46,665 nucleotides of DNA from Planoprotostelium fungivorum (Eukaryota; Evosea; Variosea; Cavosteliida; Cavosteliaceae), in the NCBI GenBank assembly GCA_003024175.1, contig MDYQ01000213.1, positions 1 through 46,665 on the forward strand, written 5' to 3'. Every line of letters begins with the position of its first letter. Position 1 is the stretch's first letter. The translations under genes were made by a program, and so were the position numbers. The notes beneath the pieces are model-generated. The model worked only from the letters and a program-made list of their open reading frames with translations, searched no databases and was not told the DNA's origin. This document shows, piece by piece, positions 32,222 through 44,946 of the stretch.

Positions 32222-33147
32222 TCACAACTCGGGAATGTATATGGCCACGTTGTCCTTCCTCGTGGCCTTTTCAAAATCACGTTCGAGAGAGGTCAGGGCG
32301 AGCTGCTGTGCGAGCGGACTGTCGTCCGTCAGGCTCCTGCGCATGTGGTCATCTTCGATCGTCTGTCAGTTTTCTTCTTCGCGCGTTTCGTTCCGTGAGG
32401 AAAACTCGCACCTGCGAATGCGAATCTGAACAAGGAACGAAATTGAACACAATCATGATGATCATTAGGAGATGTGATGTCACGATGCTCACCGTTCTGA
32501 AGCACGGGCTCTTTCTTCTCGCCTCTGACTTCGACAAGGGTTGTCTTGCGACGAACTTGAATCGACTTTACCGTCGCAATAACGAATATGATATCCATAC
32601 CTTCATCCTTGCTGGGAAACCAGCAAGGACACAAGTTGCCAGCAACGGTTGCTGCCCTACGACAGGGCGAAACTTGTGTTTGAATAAAATGTAAAAATGT
32701 AAAAAGCTTGGTGACGGGCGATTTACGTCTGCATACTTCTTCGAAAAGGTGGAATTCATTTCCTCCCGCACTACAACTGAACCCCTCGCAGCTGTGAGAT
32801 TCGGTGGCGAGCAGTCCATCCATCTTCCACCACGCCCGACGAGCCTTCTCAAGCAATCTGCCGGCCAGAGATGCATGTTCTGATCTGAATCGATAAAACG
32901 AGTTGTACTGCAGATCAGTTGTCCAGCGTAGTTCTTGTTCATCGGTTCAAAATTGGACCACTCCTCCACGAGCTGATGGTCTCAGTCCTATAAGAGGAGT
33001 CCAAGTCCGAGTACAAGTTGGAGTCCAAGTCCGAGTCAACGATCTACCGGAATTTTCCAAGAACAGTTCGACCCAGTCCTGAAGGTCAATGGTCCTCAAC
33101 CCTATTTCGGATGTGAGTTGCCATGGTGAAGCACCGGAATTGTACAA
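32222..33147 (-). CDS. Unrecognised gene with an in-frame TGA; frame stays coding-like beyond it
   Basis: Exons chain with consistent phase: YNSFYRFRSEHASLAG, RLLEKARRAWWKMDGLL, then a 54-nt intron (GTAAAT-AAG), RAATVAGNLCPCWFPSKDE, a 45-nt intron (GTATGG-AAG), RRKTTLVEVRGEKKEPVLQN, then DSHSQ, then TIEDDHMRRSLTDDSPLAQQ and FEKATRKDNVAIYIPEL. A TGA follows (32222-32224). The same frame then reads NILDKLQKDAASPRPF up to another TGA at 32093-32095 (or a GTGAGG donor). The 5' end is uncertain: an IGLRTIDLQDWVEL exon (from ATG 33147) and a VEEWSNFEPMNKNYAGQ frame both look coding but do not join cleanly. No family was recognised; the first exon loosely recalls DUF3445. Confidence 0.45.
32996..33045 (-). 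repeat. Short direct repeats GGAGTCCAAGTCCGAGT
   Basis: Two copies of (G)GAGTCCAAGTCCGAGT-type sequence around a shorter AGTACAAGTT unit, within the 5' part of the unrecognised gene, probably intronic. Confidence 0.6.
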
Positions 33148-33401
33148 ACGAGGTGGCCAGACTGGCAGCGGAGGGTGTTGACCTCCGAATACTGATCAAT
33201 AGATGTTCCCGCGTGTCGTTATTTTCCTTTTTTTCCTTCGCTGGAAATTTTCCTTTGTTCCGTTGGTGGGTCACACGACAGGACAGGCAGTCCCATGATC
33301 GGAGGACATGGATGGAGGTTCTGATATGTGCACTGTGTGGATCAGATCGAGAGGATATGAGAGCTCGAGATGTGAACATGATGGGACGTGATGACATTCG
33401 A

Positions 33402-33407
33402 TTTATT
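33402..33407 (-). terminator. Poly(A) signal AATAAA of the Cys-rich secreted gene
   Basis: AATAAA on the - strand, 3 nt after the stop codon at 33411-33413. Confidence 0.65.
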
Positions 33408-33410
33408 GTC

Positions 33411-34059
33411 TCAACACTTTTTGCACGGGCATTTGTATTGGCCGGCTAGAAGATGGTCAGCGTATGATGAGTATGTTTGGACTCACATTTGCGATCGAAG
33501 ACACATGGATCAGTTGAATATCCGCAAGGACACTCCTTCTTCGTCTCACATGATCCGTCAGCGTTGGGCTTCTTGCACGAGCAGATGTATTGGCCGGCTG
33601 TTTGTTTTAATTTCACATCAATCGATTGTGATGATTCTCTCACTTTTGGCATCGAAGACACATGGATCGGTGGAGTAACCGCAAGGACACTCTTTCTTCG
33701 TTCCACACGATCCATCGGCGTTGGCCTTCTTGCACGAGCAGACGTATTGGCCGGCTGTTTGTTTTAATGTCGCGCCGATCGATATGATTCTCACATTTGG
33801 GATCGAAGACACAGGGAGCTGTGGACCAACCACATGGACACTGGATGTCCGCTCTCCTCTTCTCATTAGGGAAAGTCAAGGCGCAGGTGTCTTGGATGAG
33901 AGGATTCCAGACGCAGTACTTGCTGTCGGGGTTGCCACAGTTGGCGGGACAGGTGATATTGGCTCCTCTAACATCGACGATGAAGCGGAGGTCTTCGGGT
34001 TGGATTTCGAAGGCACACACGGCGGACACAAATAAGATGGCGATGATGGCTGACCTCAT
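33411..34059 (-). CDS. Small secreted Cys-rich protein built of duplicated exons
   Basis: It has a signal peptide (MRSAIIAILFVSAVCA), then an N-terminal Cys module (CPANCGNPDSKYCVWNP, DIQCPCGWSTAPCVFDPK). Two near-identical exons follow, each encoding GQYxCSCKKxNADGSCxTKKECPCGYSTDPCVFDxK. A short final exon encodes GQYKCPCKKC then TGA. All introns are phase 1 and about 40-45 nt, and the two between repeats share the ending TTAAAACAAACAG. The mature protein is about 170 aa with regularly spaced Cys pairs, likely disulfide-bonded and extracellular. No family is recognised with certainty. Phase-1 symmetric exons allow modules to be added or lost without frame change. Confidence 0.8.
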
Positions 34060-34093
34060 GGTTTGTATGGTTGGAGTTTATGAGCGGAACTGT

Positions 34094-34101
34094 CTATAAA
34101 T
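34094..34101 (-). promoter_or_regulatory. TATA-like element upstream of the Cys-rich gene
   Basis: TTTATAGA on the - strand (CTATAAAT on the + strand) lies about 35-42 nt above the ATG. Spacing would fit a core promoter with a very short 5' UTR; strength unknown. Confidence 0.35.
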
Positions 34102-34243
34102 CGAAACGCTGTCCTGTGTCTGAATCCTCCTTGGAATCATCCAGTTCATCTGTCTGCCGTGTCAAAAGAAACAGCGCTCGATATTTCCAAATAAATTCAA
34201 TTAAATCATTTTTCCTTTCCTCTCACACGAACAGCATGAGGTC

Positions 34244-34249
34244 TTTATT
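34244..34249 (-). terminator. AATAAA overlapping the RRP5 stop codon
   Basis: GCCAAATAAAG on the - strand places the TAA stop inside the poly(A) signal, as in the Vps10 receptor gene. Confidence 0.55.
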
Positions 34250-37200
34250 TGGCCTCGACGTACTTGATGGCCTTCTGTCTGACTCCCTCTACGCTCTCTT
34301 CGTCTCCGTTCTCCTTCTCGAACGCCATGAACCTCTTAAAGAAGGTCTTCATGGTCTTCGATGATAACTTGAGACTCGTGATTCTATCCAAGAGCCTCCT
34401 CGTGTATTGGATGTCTCCGACTTGAATCTCTTTGTCCAAGTAAACATTCCACACATCCGATCTCTTTGGGAAATTAGACAGAACACCCTCGAAGACAGTT
34501 CGGGCCCTCTCTACGGTTCCGTGCTTATACTCTAATTGGGCGTAACGACTGATGGTCTCTACATCTGATGTCGATGTCAGTAATCATGATGATTTGTGAT
34601 TCGATGATGTGATGCACCATCGCAGATGCAAATGAGACGCACGTTTGTTCTTTGGGATGCAACGGAGAGCTCTATCCAGTGCCTCTTTACACTTGTTCGA
34701 TTGTTCGCTGGTCAACAGGTACTCGAGATACTTCATCCACACTCCCTCTTCCTCCTTGTGCTTCTTCAGCACCTTCTCGAACAGTTTACCCTGCTTCTGA
34801 TCCATCCTTCAGTATCCCTCCATCTACAACTCTGTAGATCACCTCCGTTTCACCAGAGGCAGCGTAAGCCTCTAATACTCGCAGGTAGATCTGGAGGGGG
34901 TCGTTGTATTGGATGGCCTCGTTCATGATCTTCTGAGTCGACTCATCATCACCGTAGAGGTGTTCCAAATTGATTCTGGCCACCCACACGTCGACCTTCT
35001 CCTTTTGGCGGGAAGACATGGACTGGAAGAGTTGAGAAGAGGAGAATTGTCTGAAATTTCACCTTCGTGGCGCGTTCGGCGACTTTTCTGGCCTTTTCGA
35101 TGTCCGTTGTAGATACCTAAACAATCAATATATATGACGATTTTCGGGGGAATATCGGTGCAAATGTTGTTTTCGGAGGGTTTGTATGTGGAAACTCACG
35201 CAGAAAGCCATGTATTGAACCCAGAGATAAGCACTGTCCGGTGAAGACAGCAACATCCTCTCGAAATCGGCCGCCGTCTGTGGTGTGCCCTCCAACTTGG
35301 CCTCTTCTTTCTATCACATCTCAGCATCGAATCGTTCCACGAGATCTATGCATTCAAAGGAGAGATCTTACCTCGGCGATGGCAGCCTCCTCCTTCTTCT
35401 TCTCTGCTCTCTTCTCTCTGGCCGTCATTTTCTTCTCCTTCGAGGTCATGGCTTCTTCTGCCAAGTCTTCCTCAGCCACCTCTTCTTCTCCTGCGATCGA
35501 ACGTCAATTTTGGCGGGAAAACTCTTCCTCCACCTTCTTCCTCAGTGGATGGTACGGTCATAGTCTTCGTCTTCGTGTCGACAGTCTCTGATTTGTCGAC
35601 ATACATGCTCTCGTCTTCTTCTTCTTCCTCCTCGACCTTTGCCTTCTTCGCTGGTTTTCCTTCTTCTTCTCCCTTCCTCTTCTTCTCGTTGTCCACCTTT
35701 ACCTCTTCCTTCTCTTCTCCCTCTTCTTCTCCTCTCACTTCTCCCTTACTCTCTTGTTTTCTCATGTCCCTCTCTTTCATTGCGATGGTCTTCCTGACTT
35801 CGAAGAAGAGTTGACCTTCTCCTTCGATGATGTCGACGTCGACAGCGTCTCCAACCTTGTAGTAGTCGCGTGGATTTCTCAAGGAATGGGTGGTGCGGGT
35901 GGGAGCGTAACCTATTCCACGGTCACCCTTGCGGGAGAGTAACAGGTAGTGGTCGGTGATGAGATCGATAACGGTGACCGTCCTCTTCTGGCCCGTGACG
36001 AGCTTCTCTGTCCTCTCGTTCAGAAAATTCCGGGAAATGGATCGAGAAATATCTCGGAAAATTCTGAGAATATTCTCACTCTTGAGGTTGGGTCTCTCGT
36101 CTGTTGTCAGAACGATGGCGGCAGAGTGGCAATCTACAACGGTCGCTTCTACTTCTCCCTCCACTTCCGTCTTGGACAATAACACGGCTGAATCTTCTCA
36201 GAAATTTCCTCTTTTCCTCGAATTCTCACCGCCTCCTTCTTCCGTCGTCGCGTTGTAGACGCCGGGCTCCCTCTTACCCTCCACCTTCACTTTCAATCTG
36301 TCACCCTGCTGGACCTTTCTCGGAAATATCTCGGAACTTTCTCTGAATAAATCGGGCAGGCCGTAATGGTCGTGTGGGCCCTCTGGCCTGAGGGAGAGAG
36401 CGATGCCGCCGTCGTCTAATTTCTTACCGATCCTGACGTAGAGCGTCGTGCCGAGCGCCACATTTCGAATATTGAATTTGGCGGGAAGTCTCGACGCCGC
36501 GATGTGTCCTCTCACGTCTTCTAAGAATCGAACGTCGAGGGAGCTCGTGTGCTTGATGGCAGCGACGTAACCTACGTAGTACGTATCGTCCTTCATGTCA
36601 TCACGGCTTTATGTCGAAATTAATACCAGAATCGATCTACAACGCTCACTTTTCTGGTATCCATTTGTTTTGTGCGGCCCACACGAGGGAAGGTTTGGCT
36701 GATACTAAGTAATTCTCGTCTTTCGCTCTCAGTACTACAAGTTGGGGGAAGTTCTTATCGGTGTACAGACGGAAGAGAGGGTCCACGTGATCGTTGTAGT
36801 CTGACAGGTGATGCTTGGCCAGGAATGCGATGAAATTTCCGGGTAATTTCACGCGGAAACCTTCGATGTTACCCCTGATCGTCTTGCCGATCACCTGCGG
36901 AAAAGTCAGAGAATGTTCTGGGATATTTCTGAGAATTTTCTCGCCTGTCCCTCAGTGATCTGGCCGGCGATGGGTCTGGGCCCCGTCGTCGGTTCGTTCT
37001 GTTCCTCGGGAATTTCCTCGACCTTTTCCTCGGATTTCTTCGATTTCCCGGTAACTTGTGTGTCGAAGCTGAGACGTACGTACTTTTTCTCCGGGCCGAA
37101 ACCGAGGACTCTGACTTTGAGAACCTGATCTATATTTAGCCTCACATCTTTCCAGAGATTTTCCTATATATTTCTCGTAGATTTCTCACCTTTCCTCGAG

Positions 37201-39670
37201 TGTACAAGTCTTCGAAACTCTCTCCACCGCTTCGATTGACTACACCGTGAAGCTCTCCCCACATTCCAATGTAACACTTTTGGGGTGAAACCTACCCGTG
37301 TCATCCTCACAAAATTCCGCGAAATCTCGCTGAAATCTCCCACACCTTCTGTATCCAACCCAGAGTGACGACGTCAGCCTTGACCTCTTCCTCTGTCCCG
37401 ATGGTGGGCAGAATCGTCTTCACGAGGGATTCTCTGTGCGTCAAGTGGATGTTGGTCATGCCACGGATGAACAGAACTCGCACGGCGATGGACTGACCGA
37501 CGTGAAACTTCTTCGAGATGACGTCGGCAGACAGCTGTGCGTCGGAGATGTGGTAGTTGGGTATGAAACCCGAAATCTTCGCCGTGATGTTGACTTCAAT
37601 TCCCTTTGGGTTGATCGATTTGATCTGTTGTAGAGAGTGAGAAGGTGTGTACGTATGGAGGGGAAGGAGATGTGAAGGTGTGTCACCTTGGCCGTGATGC
37701 GTTGACCGGGTTTGAGGTCATCGGCAGTCATGAGGGGTTGTTCTAAGACTTCCTTCTTGTCGGAAACTCCGAGGAATCCGCTCGTGTATTCGAAATGGAT
37801 GACTCTCAATGGAACGTCTTGTCCCGGCTTGTACGTGTCCTCGTAAGTTCCGCCGAGGAAGGCAGTCTGGGGTGGTTTGGACCCATCGATACGCAACAGT
37901 GCGTAAGATTTGTGGATGACCAAGACTCTACCCTTCACTCGGTCTCCCACTTTCATCTGTCGGCGTGTGAGAAAATTTTTGGCGGGAAAATGATAAACAT
38001 TTTGGCGGGAAGATCGCAAAAAAATTGGCGGGAAATGTGGACTCACGTTTTCGGGTGACCAAGTGACGAAAGAGGTGAGGTGCTTCTTCGTTCCCAGGGT
38101 GATTTGTTTCGTCTCGTAGTTGATGGACAAAATTCTCGCCTTCACCTTCTCTGACTTCTGTGCACTCCCCTCCAGCATGACATCCCTGTGCACTGTACCC
38201 ACGAAATATCCAAGAAAATTCAAGAACAAACCGTTGTCCAGAACTTCGTTGACCTGTTCACGTCAGTTTTCCGCCAAAAATTTCTCGGAAAAATTCACCT
38301 TGGCTCGTACCAACATACCGGGGTAGAGAGTGTCCATCGTTAAGACATCTTCCTCTTTTGTCGTGTGTTGTTGAATCTTGTCCCATTTCAAACTGACTTT
38401 GACGACTCTTCCCTTCTTCTCTGTGATGATTACGGGCAGCAACTCTCCCTTCTGTGGTCTCCTCCCTTCGTTGCCCCACTTGTTCGTAGAATATTCCTCC
38501 TTTTCAACTTGATCTTTCAAGATGAAAGTGTCGACACCGTCGACGCCCAGTTGTAGTCCGTAGCCCTTCTCTTCGATGCTGTCCACGGCGGCCACGATGA
38601 TTCTCCCTGCGGTGAGGTGACTGGCCTGCAGTCTAGCGTTCACGAGTTCGGGCTTGGCCGATAGCTCGATGCGAAATTGTTCGCTCGCTGTGTCGATCTT
38701 TGTCACGATGACGTGGACGTACATGCCGAGGCGATAGAGATCGGTCAGCTTGGGCACTTGTACATCCTGGCCGGTCGCGGCGGCGGCGATGATGTTGGAG
38801 AGGGGTGTCGATATCTCTGTGATATGAAGGTAACCTGTGGAGGATGAGTCGTGATGGATGATGGAGATGATGAGATGATGCATGGTCGACGGTCGTTCGT
38901 GTGAGATGAGAGGATGTGTCAGGAAGACGATGGGTTGCGATGGTGGATGATGTGATCCGCTCACCCTTCAGATGTCCGGGCAGGGTGATGGACAGATCGG
39001 CATGGTTGATCTGTGCGACGGTTCCTAAGACGAGAGTGCCGGGGGACAACTTTCTGTGGGTGATCTCTACTGCAGAGGTGGGTGGCTTGGTGCTCATTCG
39101 GAAGAATGCATTGACCTCCTTCTCCTCTGGATCAGCAGCTTCATCGTCAGACAGATCCTTTCGTGCTGGTGATCGAGTCAGATGGTGTCATCGAGATGAT
39201 AGAGTACACGGATGAGACAATGATCGATCATCACCTTTCTCGGTTTTCTTTGGTTTCTTCTCGACTTCTTTCTCTTTTGGAGCCTTCTTGGCCTTCTTGG
39301 CGGGAGCTTTGTCTTCCTTTGCTGTTTCCTTGGAACCGAACAAGTCTTCGACTTCTAAGAGGGGCTTTTTCACGGGTTTTGTCGTCGATTTCTTCTTCTT
39401 ATCGACACCTCTGGGCAGATCTTCGTCCTCATAACTGATGTAGGTGTTAGGCCATGATGTGATACAGTGATGGGTGATACAGTGATGGGTGATGCAATCG
39501 AAATGGGTGAAATCAGATGAGAACTCACCTGTCTATCTTCCTCTTCTTATCTGTGTTCTGTGTCGATTCACTGCTGTCGATCGGTGTCAATCACATGATC
39601 TCAATCACATCACATCACGAAACAGAATATTCATCTGTCACCTCTTCTTCGTTTCGATATCTTTCGCCAT
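34245..39670 (-). CDS. RRP5: RRP5/PDCD11, rRNA-processing protein with S1 and HAT repeats
   Basis: This is a nucleolar factor needed for 18S and 5.8S/25S rRNA maturation. It starts MAKDIETKKR at 39670, then a Lys-rich region (KKPLLEVEDLFGSKE, KAKKAPKEKEVEKKPKK). At least nine S1-like RNA-binding repeats follow, recognised by their starts: LSPGTLVLGTVAQI, LTAGRIIVAAVDSI, LYPGMLVRAKVN, MKVGDRVKGRVLV, LKPGQRITAKI, LNIDQVLKVRVLGF, VIGKTIRGNIEGF, YYVGYVAAIKHTSS and KVGDAVDVDIIEGE. An acidic/Lys-rich linker (KPAKKAKVEEEEEEDES) precedes the C-terminal HAT/TPR repeats (AADFERMLLSSPDSAYLWVQYMAF, ARKVAERATKSM, WNVYLDKEIQVGD, TFFKRFMAFEKENG). Order and size fit the family. About 20 introns are inferred, many rich in AATTTTC/TTTCTCGG motifs. 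Stop TAA 34245-34247 lies within AATAAA. Confidence 0.9.
37970..38045 (-). repeat. Three GGCGGGAAA motif copies within one RRP5 intron
   Basis: On the + strand, TTTTTGGCGGGAAAATG, ATTTTGGCGGGAAG and AATTGGCGGGAAATG occur in 65 bases between GTGAGT (coding strand) and the GACAG acceptor. Confidence 0.75.
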
Positions 39671-39807
39671 GGTGCCTCCCTTCCAATCACCAGGTCTTCT
39701 CAAAATGTATATCCGACCTTTTTCTTTGATAAATATAATAAATTCAAAATTTCATCACAAACAACGGGACAAAAGCAGTTCATCTCATCCATCGGTCACA
39801 CATCACC
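39671..39807. promoter_or_regulatory. 137-bp divergent promoter (RRP5 / NDUFS1)
   Basis: The gap contains an AT-rich core (TTTGATAAATATAATAAATTC, about 39724-39745) suited to promoter melting. It separates a ribosome-biogenesis gene from a mitochondrial respiration gene. Confidence 0.5.
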
Positions 39808-40814
39808 ATGCATAGAGGTCTCCCGTCTATCACGAAGCCATTCACATCGACCGGACGTCTGTCCGCTCGTTTCAATTCGACGGCCGCCACTCAGGCACAG
39901 AAGGCACCCCCTCGACCTATGGTCGAGCTGGAAATCAACAACCGAAAGGTCAGAGCCGTTCAAGGTTCGACCATTCTCCAGGCCTGTGAGAGTATTGGTA
40001 TTGAGATCCCTCGATTCTGTTACCACGAAGAGTTGTCCATCGCGGGTAACTGCAGAATGTGTCTCGTGGAGGTGGCCAAGAGCCCAAAGCCTCAGGCTTC
40101 TTGTGCCATGCCCGTTGTGCCCGGTATGAAGGTCTACACCAACACGGTGATGGTGAAGAAGGCCAGAGAAGGTACGATATGATGCTTGTGTCGTTGACTC
40201 AAACGTCGATAGGAGTCATGGAATTCCTTTTGGCCAACCACCCTCTCGACTGTCCCATTTGTGACCAAGGAGGTAATTACATTCCAATCACATCACCTCC
40301 GATCCATCATCACTTCATTTTCGTCTCATCTTTCGGTAGGTTGCTGCGATCTCCAAGATCAAGCTCAGCTCTTTGGAAGCCAGAGAGGAAGATTCTACGA
40401 GTACAAGAGAGCCGTCGAAGACAAGGACTTTGGACCCGTAATCAAGACCATCATGACCCGTTGCATCCACTGCACGCGTTGCGTTCGTTTCGCCACAGAG
40501 GTGCATTTCCATCCGATCTCCATTCGAATGACCTGATTCGTCGTCAGATCGCCAAGGTGCCCGTCCTCGGTACCACTGGAAGAGGAAACGCCACCGAGAT
40601 CGGATCTTACATCCAGCAGCTCGTCGACTCGCCCATCTCTGGCAACGTTGTAGACTTGTGCCCCGTCGGAGCCATCACCGAAAAGTCTTACCAATACCAG
40701 CCGGCGGGAGAGACAGTGGTGGAGGGTGTCTGCAATGACTGCATGTGCGGCGAGACCAAGCCCATCAACAACGAGATGAAGGAACAGAGAGAAGTGCAGG
40801 TCGCCAATGCTTGA
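39808..40814 (+). CDS. NDUFS1: Complex I 75-kDa subunit, Fe-S (N-terminal) half only
   Basis: This is the N-terminal electron-transfer half of NADH:ubiquinone oxidoreductase subunit NDUFS1/NuoG/Nad11. A mitochondrial presequence ([22 protein letters not shown]) precedes a 2Fe-2S ferredoxin domain ([28 protein letters not shown]). The 4Fe-4S His-Cys motif is [18 protein letters not shown], followed by [22 protein letters not shown] and [10 protein letters not shown]. Instead of the ~450-residue molybdopterin-oxidoreductase domain, the protein ends with a short tail ([18 protein letters not shown], ending VQVANA) and TGA 40812-40814. Three phase-consistent introns (about 40172-40211, 40273-40338, 40501-40548) support the frame. 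The tail contains an extra CNDCMC cluster. Truncation is not caused by the window edge, and the next gene is unrelated. Confidence 0.88.
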
Positions 40815-41159
40815 GAATATAAATAGAAGTCATTCCAGAGTTCGATGATGTGATGTTTCAACATGATGTTTGCATTGTGATGGAGGAATGTGAAGAGTGA
40901 CTGACGTTACCTCCTGACGAATACTTGACACAACCGTCGGACAGAGAGGCTCTATATATCGCACAATCACTCTCTCATCGCTGGGCCCGTGAGGTCTCCT
41001 CTTAAGATCAAAAGGCAGAGTGAATAGGGAGCAGAGAACCGTGGTCGTGACACTGTAAAATGCCAAGAGCTGTCAGCCTCCTGAACTTTTCTGCGAACAA
41101 CGGGCCTCTACCCGAGAAGCGAGGCACACAAGGGGAGATCGGGCAGCAACATCATCGCA
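40815..41159. other. Intergenic stretch with a TATA-like element
   Basis: 345 bases. ATATAAATAG just after the NDUFS1 stop could serve as a variant poly(A) region. CTATATATCG at about 40952-40961 is TATA-like, about 200 bp above the next start. A - strand 78-codon frame (40830-41066) has no supporting feature. Confidence 0.4.
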
Positions 41160-42137
41160 ATGGGAGTCAAGAACTCAAAGACAAAGCAGAAGAACGATCA
41201 GGATCGCGATGGTAAGGGTGGGTCTCATACGGTGGACATTCCTAGAGAGATGGAGGAGCTGTTTGAGACGCTTTTGAACGTTCAGATCCCTCCTGAAGCT
41301 GTGGATTACGAACCAACAAAGGTGGAGAGGATTGGAAGCGAAAATACAAGACGTTCTGATCGATACGATAGACAGAAGTCCTCTTCTGGGACTATTCATA
41401 TGCACCAGACGTGCCAAAGATATGGCCACCAGGCTACCCTGATCTCGAATCACCATCCACAGTCAAGAGACAGACTGGATATTCCATCTTCATGGAAGGC
41501 AAACTTGAACCAGAAGTTGCAGAGGTATTCACCTCTGTCAATCATCTCCAAACGAGAACTGACACGAACGCAGATCATTGCGGGGCTGGGTATGAAGCAA
41601 CCCATCTTGATCAATGAGAAGAAGATGTCTATTTCACAGAGGAGGCCGACACCTGGAGAACATTTCTGGATGGGAGAGTGTCCATCGAGAAAGTACGTAA
41701 GTGATGCTTACGGCCCACCTCGATTGGTCGTTCAGGGTTTAGACTGCTGGATGAATGTCGTCGGTGAGTCACTTAGCGAGAGATCGTTGGACATGTCCAA
41801 CTTCATTTCCCATTCTGATCTCGATCATTAGGATCTGAATCACCGAGTCTAGTTCTTTACAAAGACGGAACACTACTCGTGGGTAACAAGATCTGTCAAG
41901 GAGTGTCTTTACAATCTCTCGGCATCGATCATCACGTCAAAGTGAGTCTCACATCTTCATCCTCCATCTCACTCTAATAAGCACATCGATCAGCAACATT
42001 ACGAGATCGGTGTTGGAACCGATCGACCGCAGAGCAAGATCATCTTCTTCCCCGATGACTCTGAGAAGAAGACCGTCTGCATCTCTGGCGACCTCTCGAG
42101 TTGGCTCGACATGAGAAAAGCGCAGACGAAAAAGTGA
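41160..42137 (+). CDS. Predicted N-myristoylated protein with PH-like C-terminal domain
   Basis: The start MGVKNSKTKQK has Gly2 and Ser6, the N-myristoylation pattern, plus basic residues for membrane binding. An acidic helix (EMEELFETLLNVQIPPEAVDY) follows, then FWDYSYAPDVPKIWPPGYPD and YSIFMEGKLEPEVAEVFTSV. The C-terminal part begins EEDVYFTEEADTWRTFLDG, then GLDCWMNVVGSESPSLVLYKDGTLL, LQSLGIDHHVKQHYEIGVG and SKIIFFPDDSEKKTVCI, ending LSSWLDMRKAQTKK. The strand pattern with a late conserved-type Trp (SSWLDMRKA) suggests a pleckstrin-homology-like fold. Six to seven introns are inferred; junctions between 41340 and 41650 are uncertain because of competing very short introns. Family not recognised. 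Stop TGA 42135-42137; AATAAA 42161-42166. Confidence 0.6.
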
Positions 42138-42160
42138 AATGTAGAGAGTTGTAGATCGAA

Positions 42161-42166
42161 AATAAA
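42161..42166 (+). terminator. Poly(A) signal AATAAA of the PH-like gene
   Basis: AATAAA lies 24 nt after the stop codon, 45 bp from the convergent katanin stop. Confidence 0.65.
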
Positions 42167-42210
42167 AGGACGATTTTCCTGGAATATCGCATCTTTACAT
42201 GAGATGATGA

Positions 42211-44799
<2,589 letters not shown>

Positions 44800-44946
44800 C
44801 TGTTTGTAACGATTTGAAGAGCGGAATGATGTTTCCCGCCTCGCAATTTTCTTCTTCTACACTCCAACATCATCAACGAAACCCAATCTCCAAACTTCAC
44901 ACCACATCAACTCATAATATCACGTCGTAGACGTTGAATAGACGAA
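44800..44946. promoter_or_regulatory. 147-bp divergent promoter (katanin / C2CD5)
   Basis: The gap contains TTTCCCGCCTCGC (E2F-like) at about 44830-44842 and short C/A-rich runs. No TATA box was found. Confidence 0.4.

Noticed and set aside
32222-32224. TGA as selenocysteine
   Set aside because: The flanking residues show no redox-type motif, no SECIS could be identified, and TGA is the normal stop for several neighbouring genes. Readthrough or a tiny intron fit better.
35545-35814. Ser/Phe-rich + strand frame opposite RRP5
   Set aside because: It is the reverse of the Glu/Lys-rich RRP5 linker codons.
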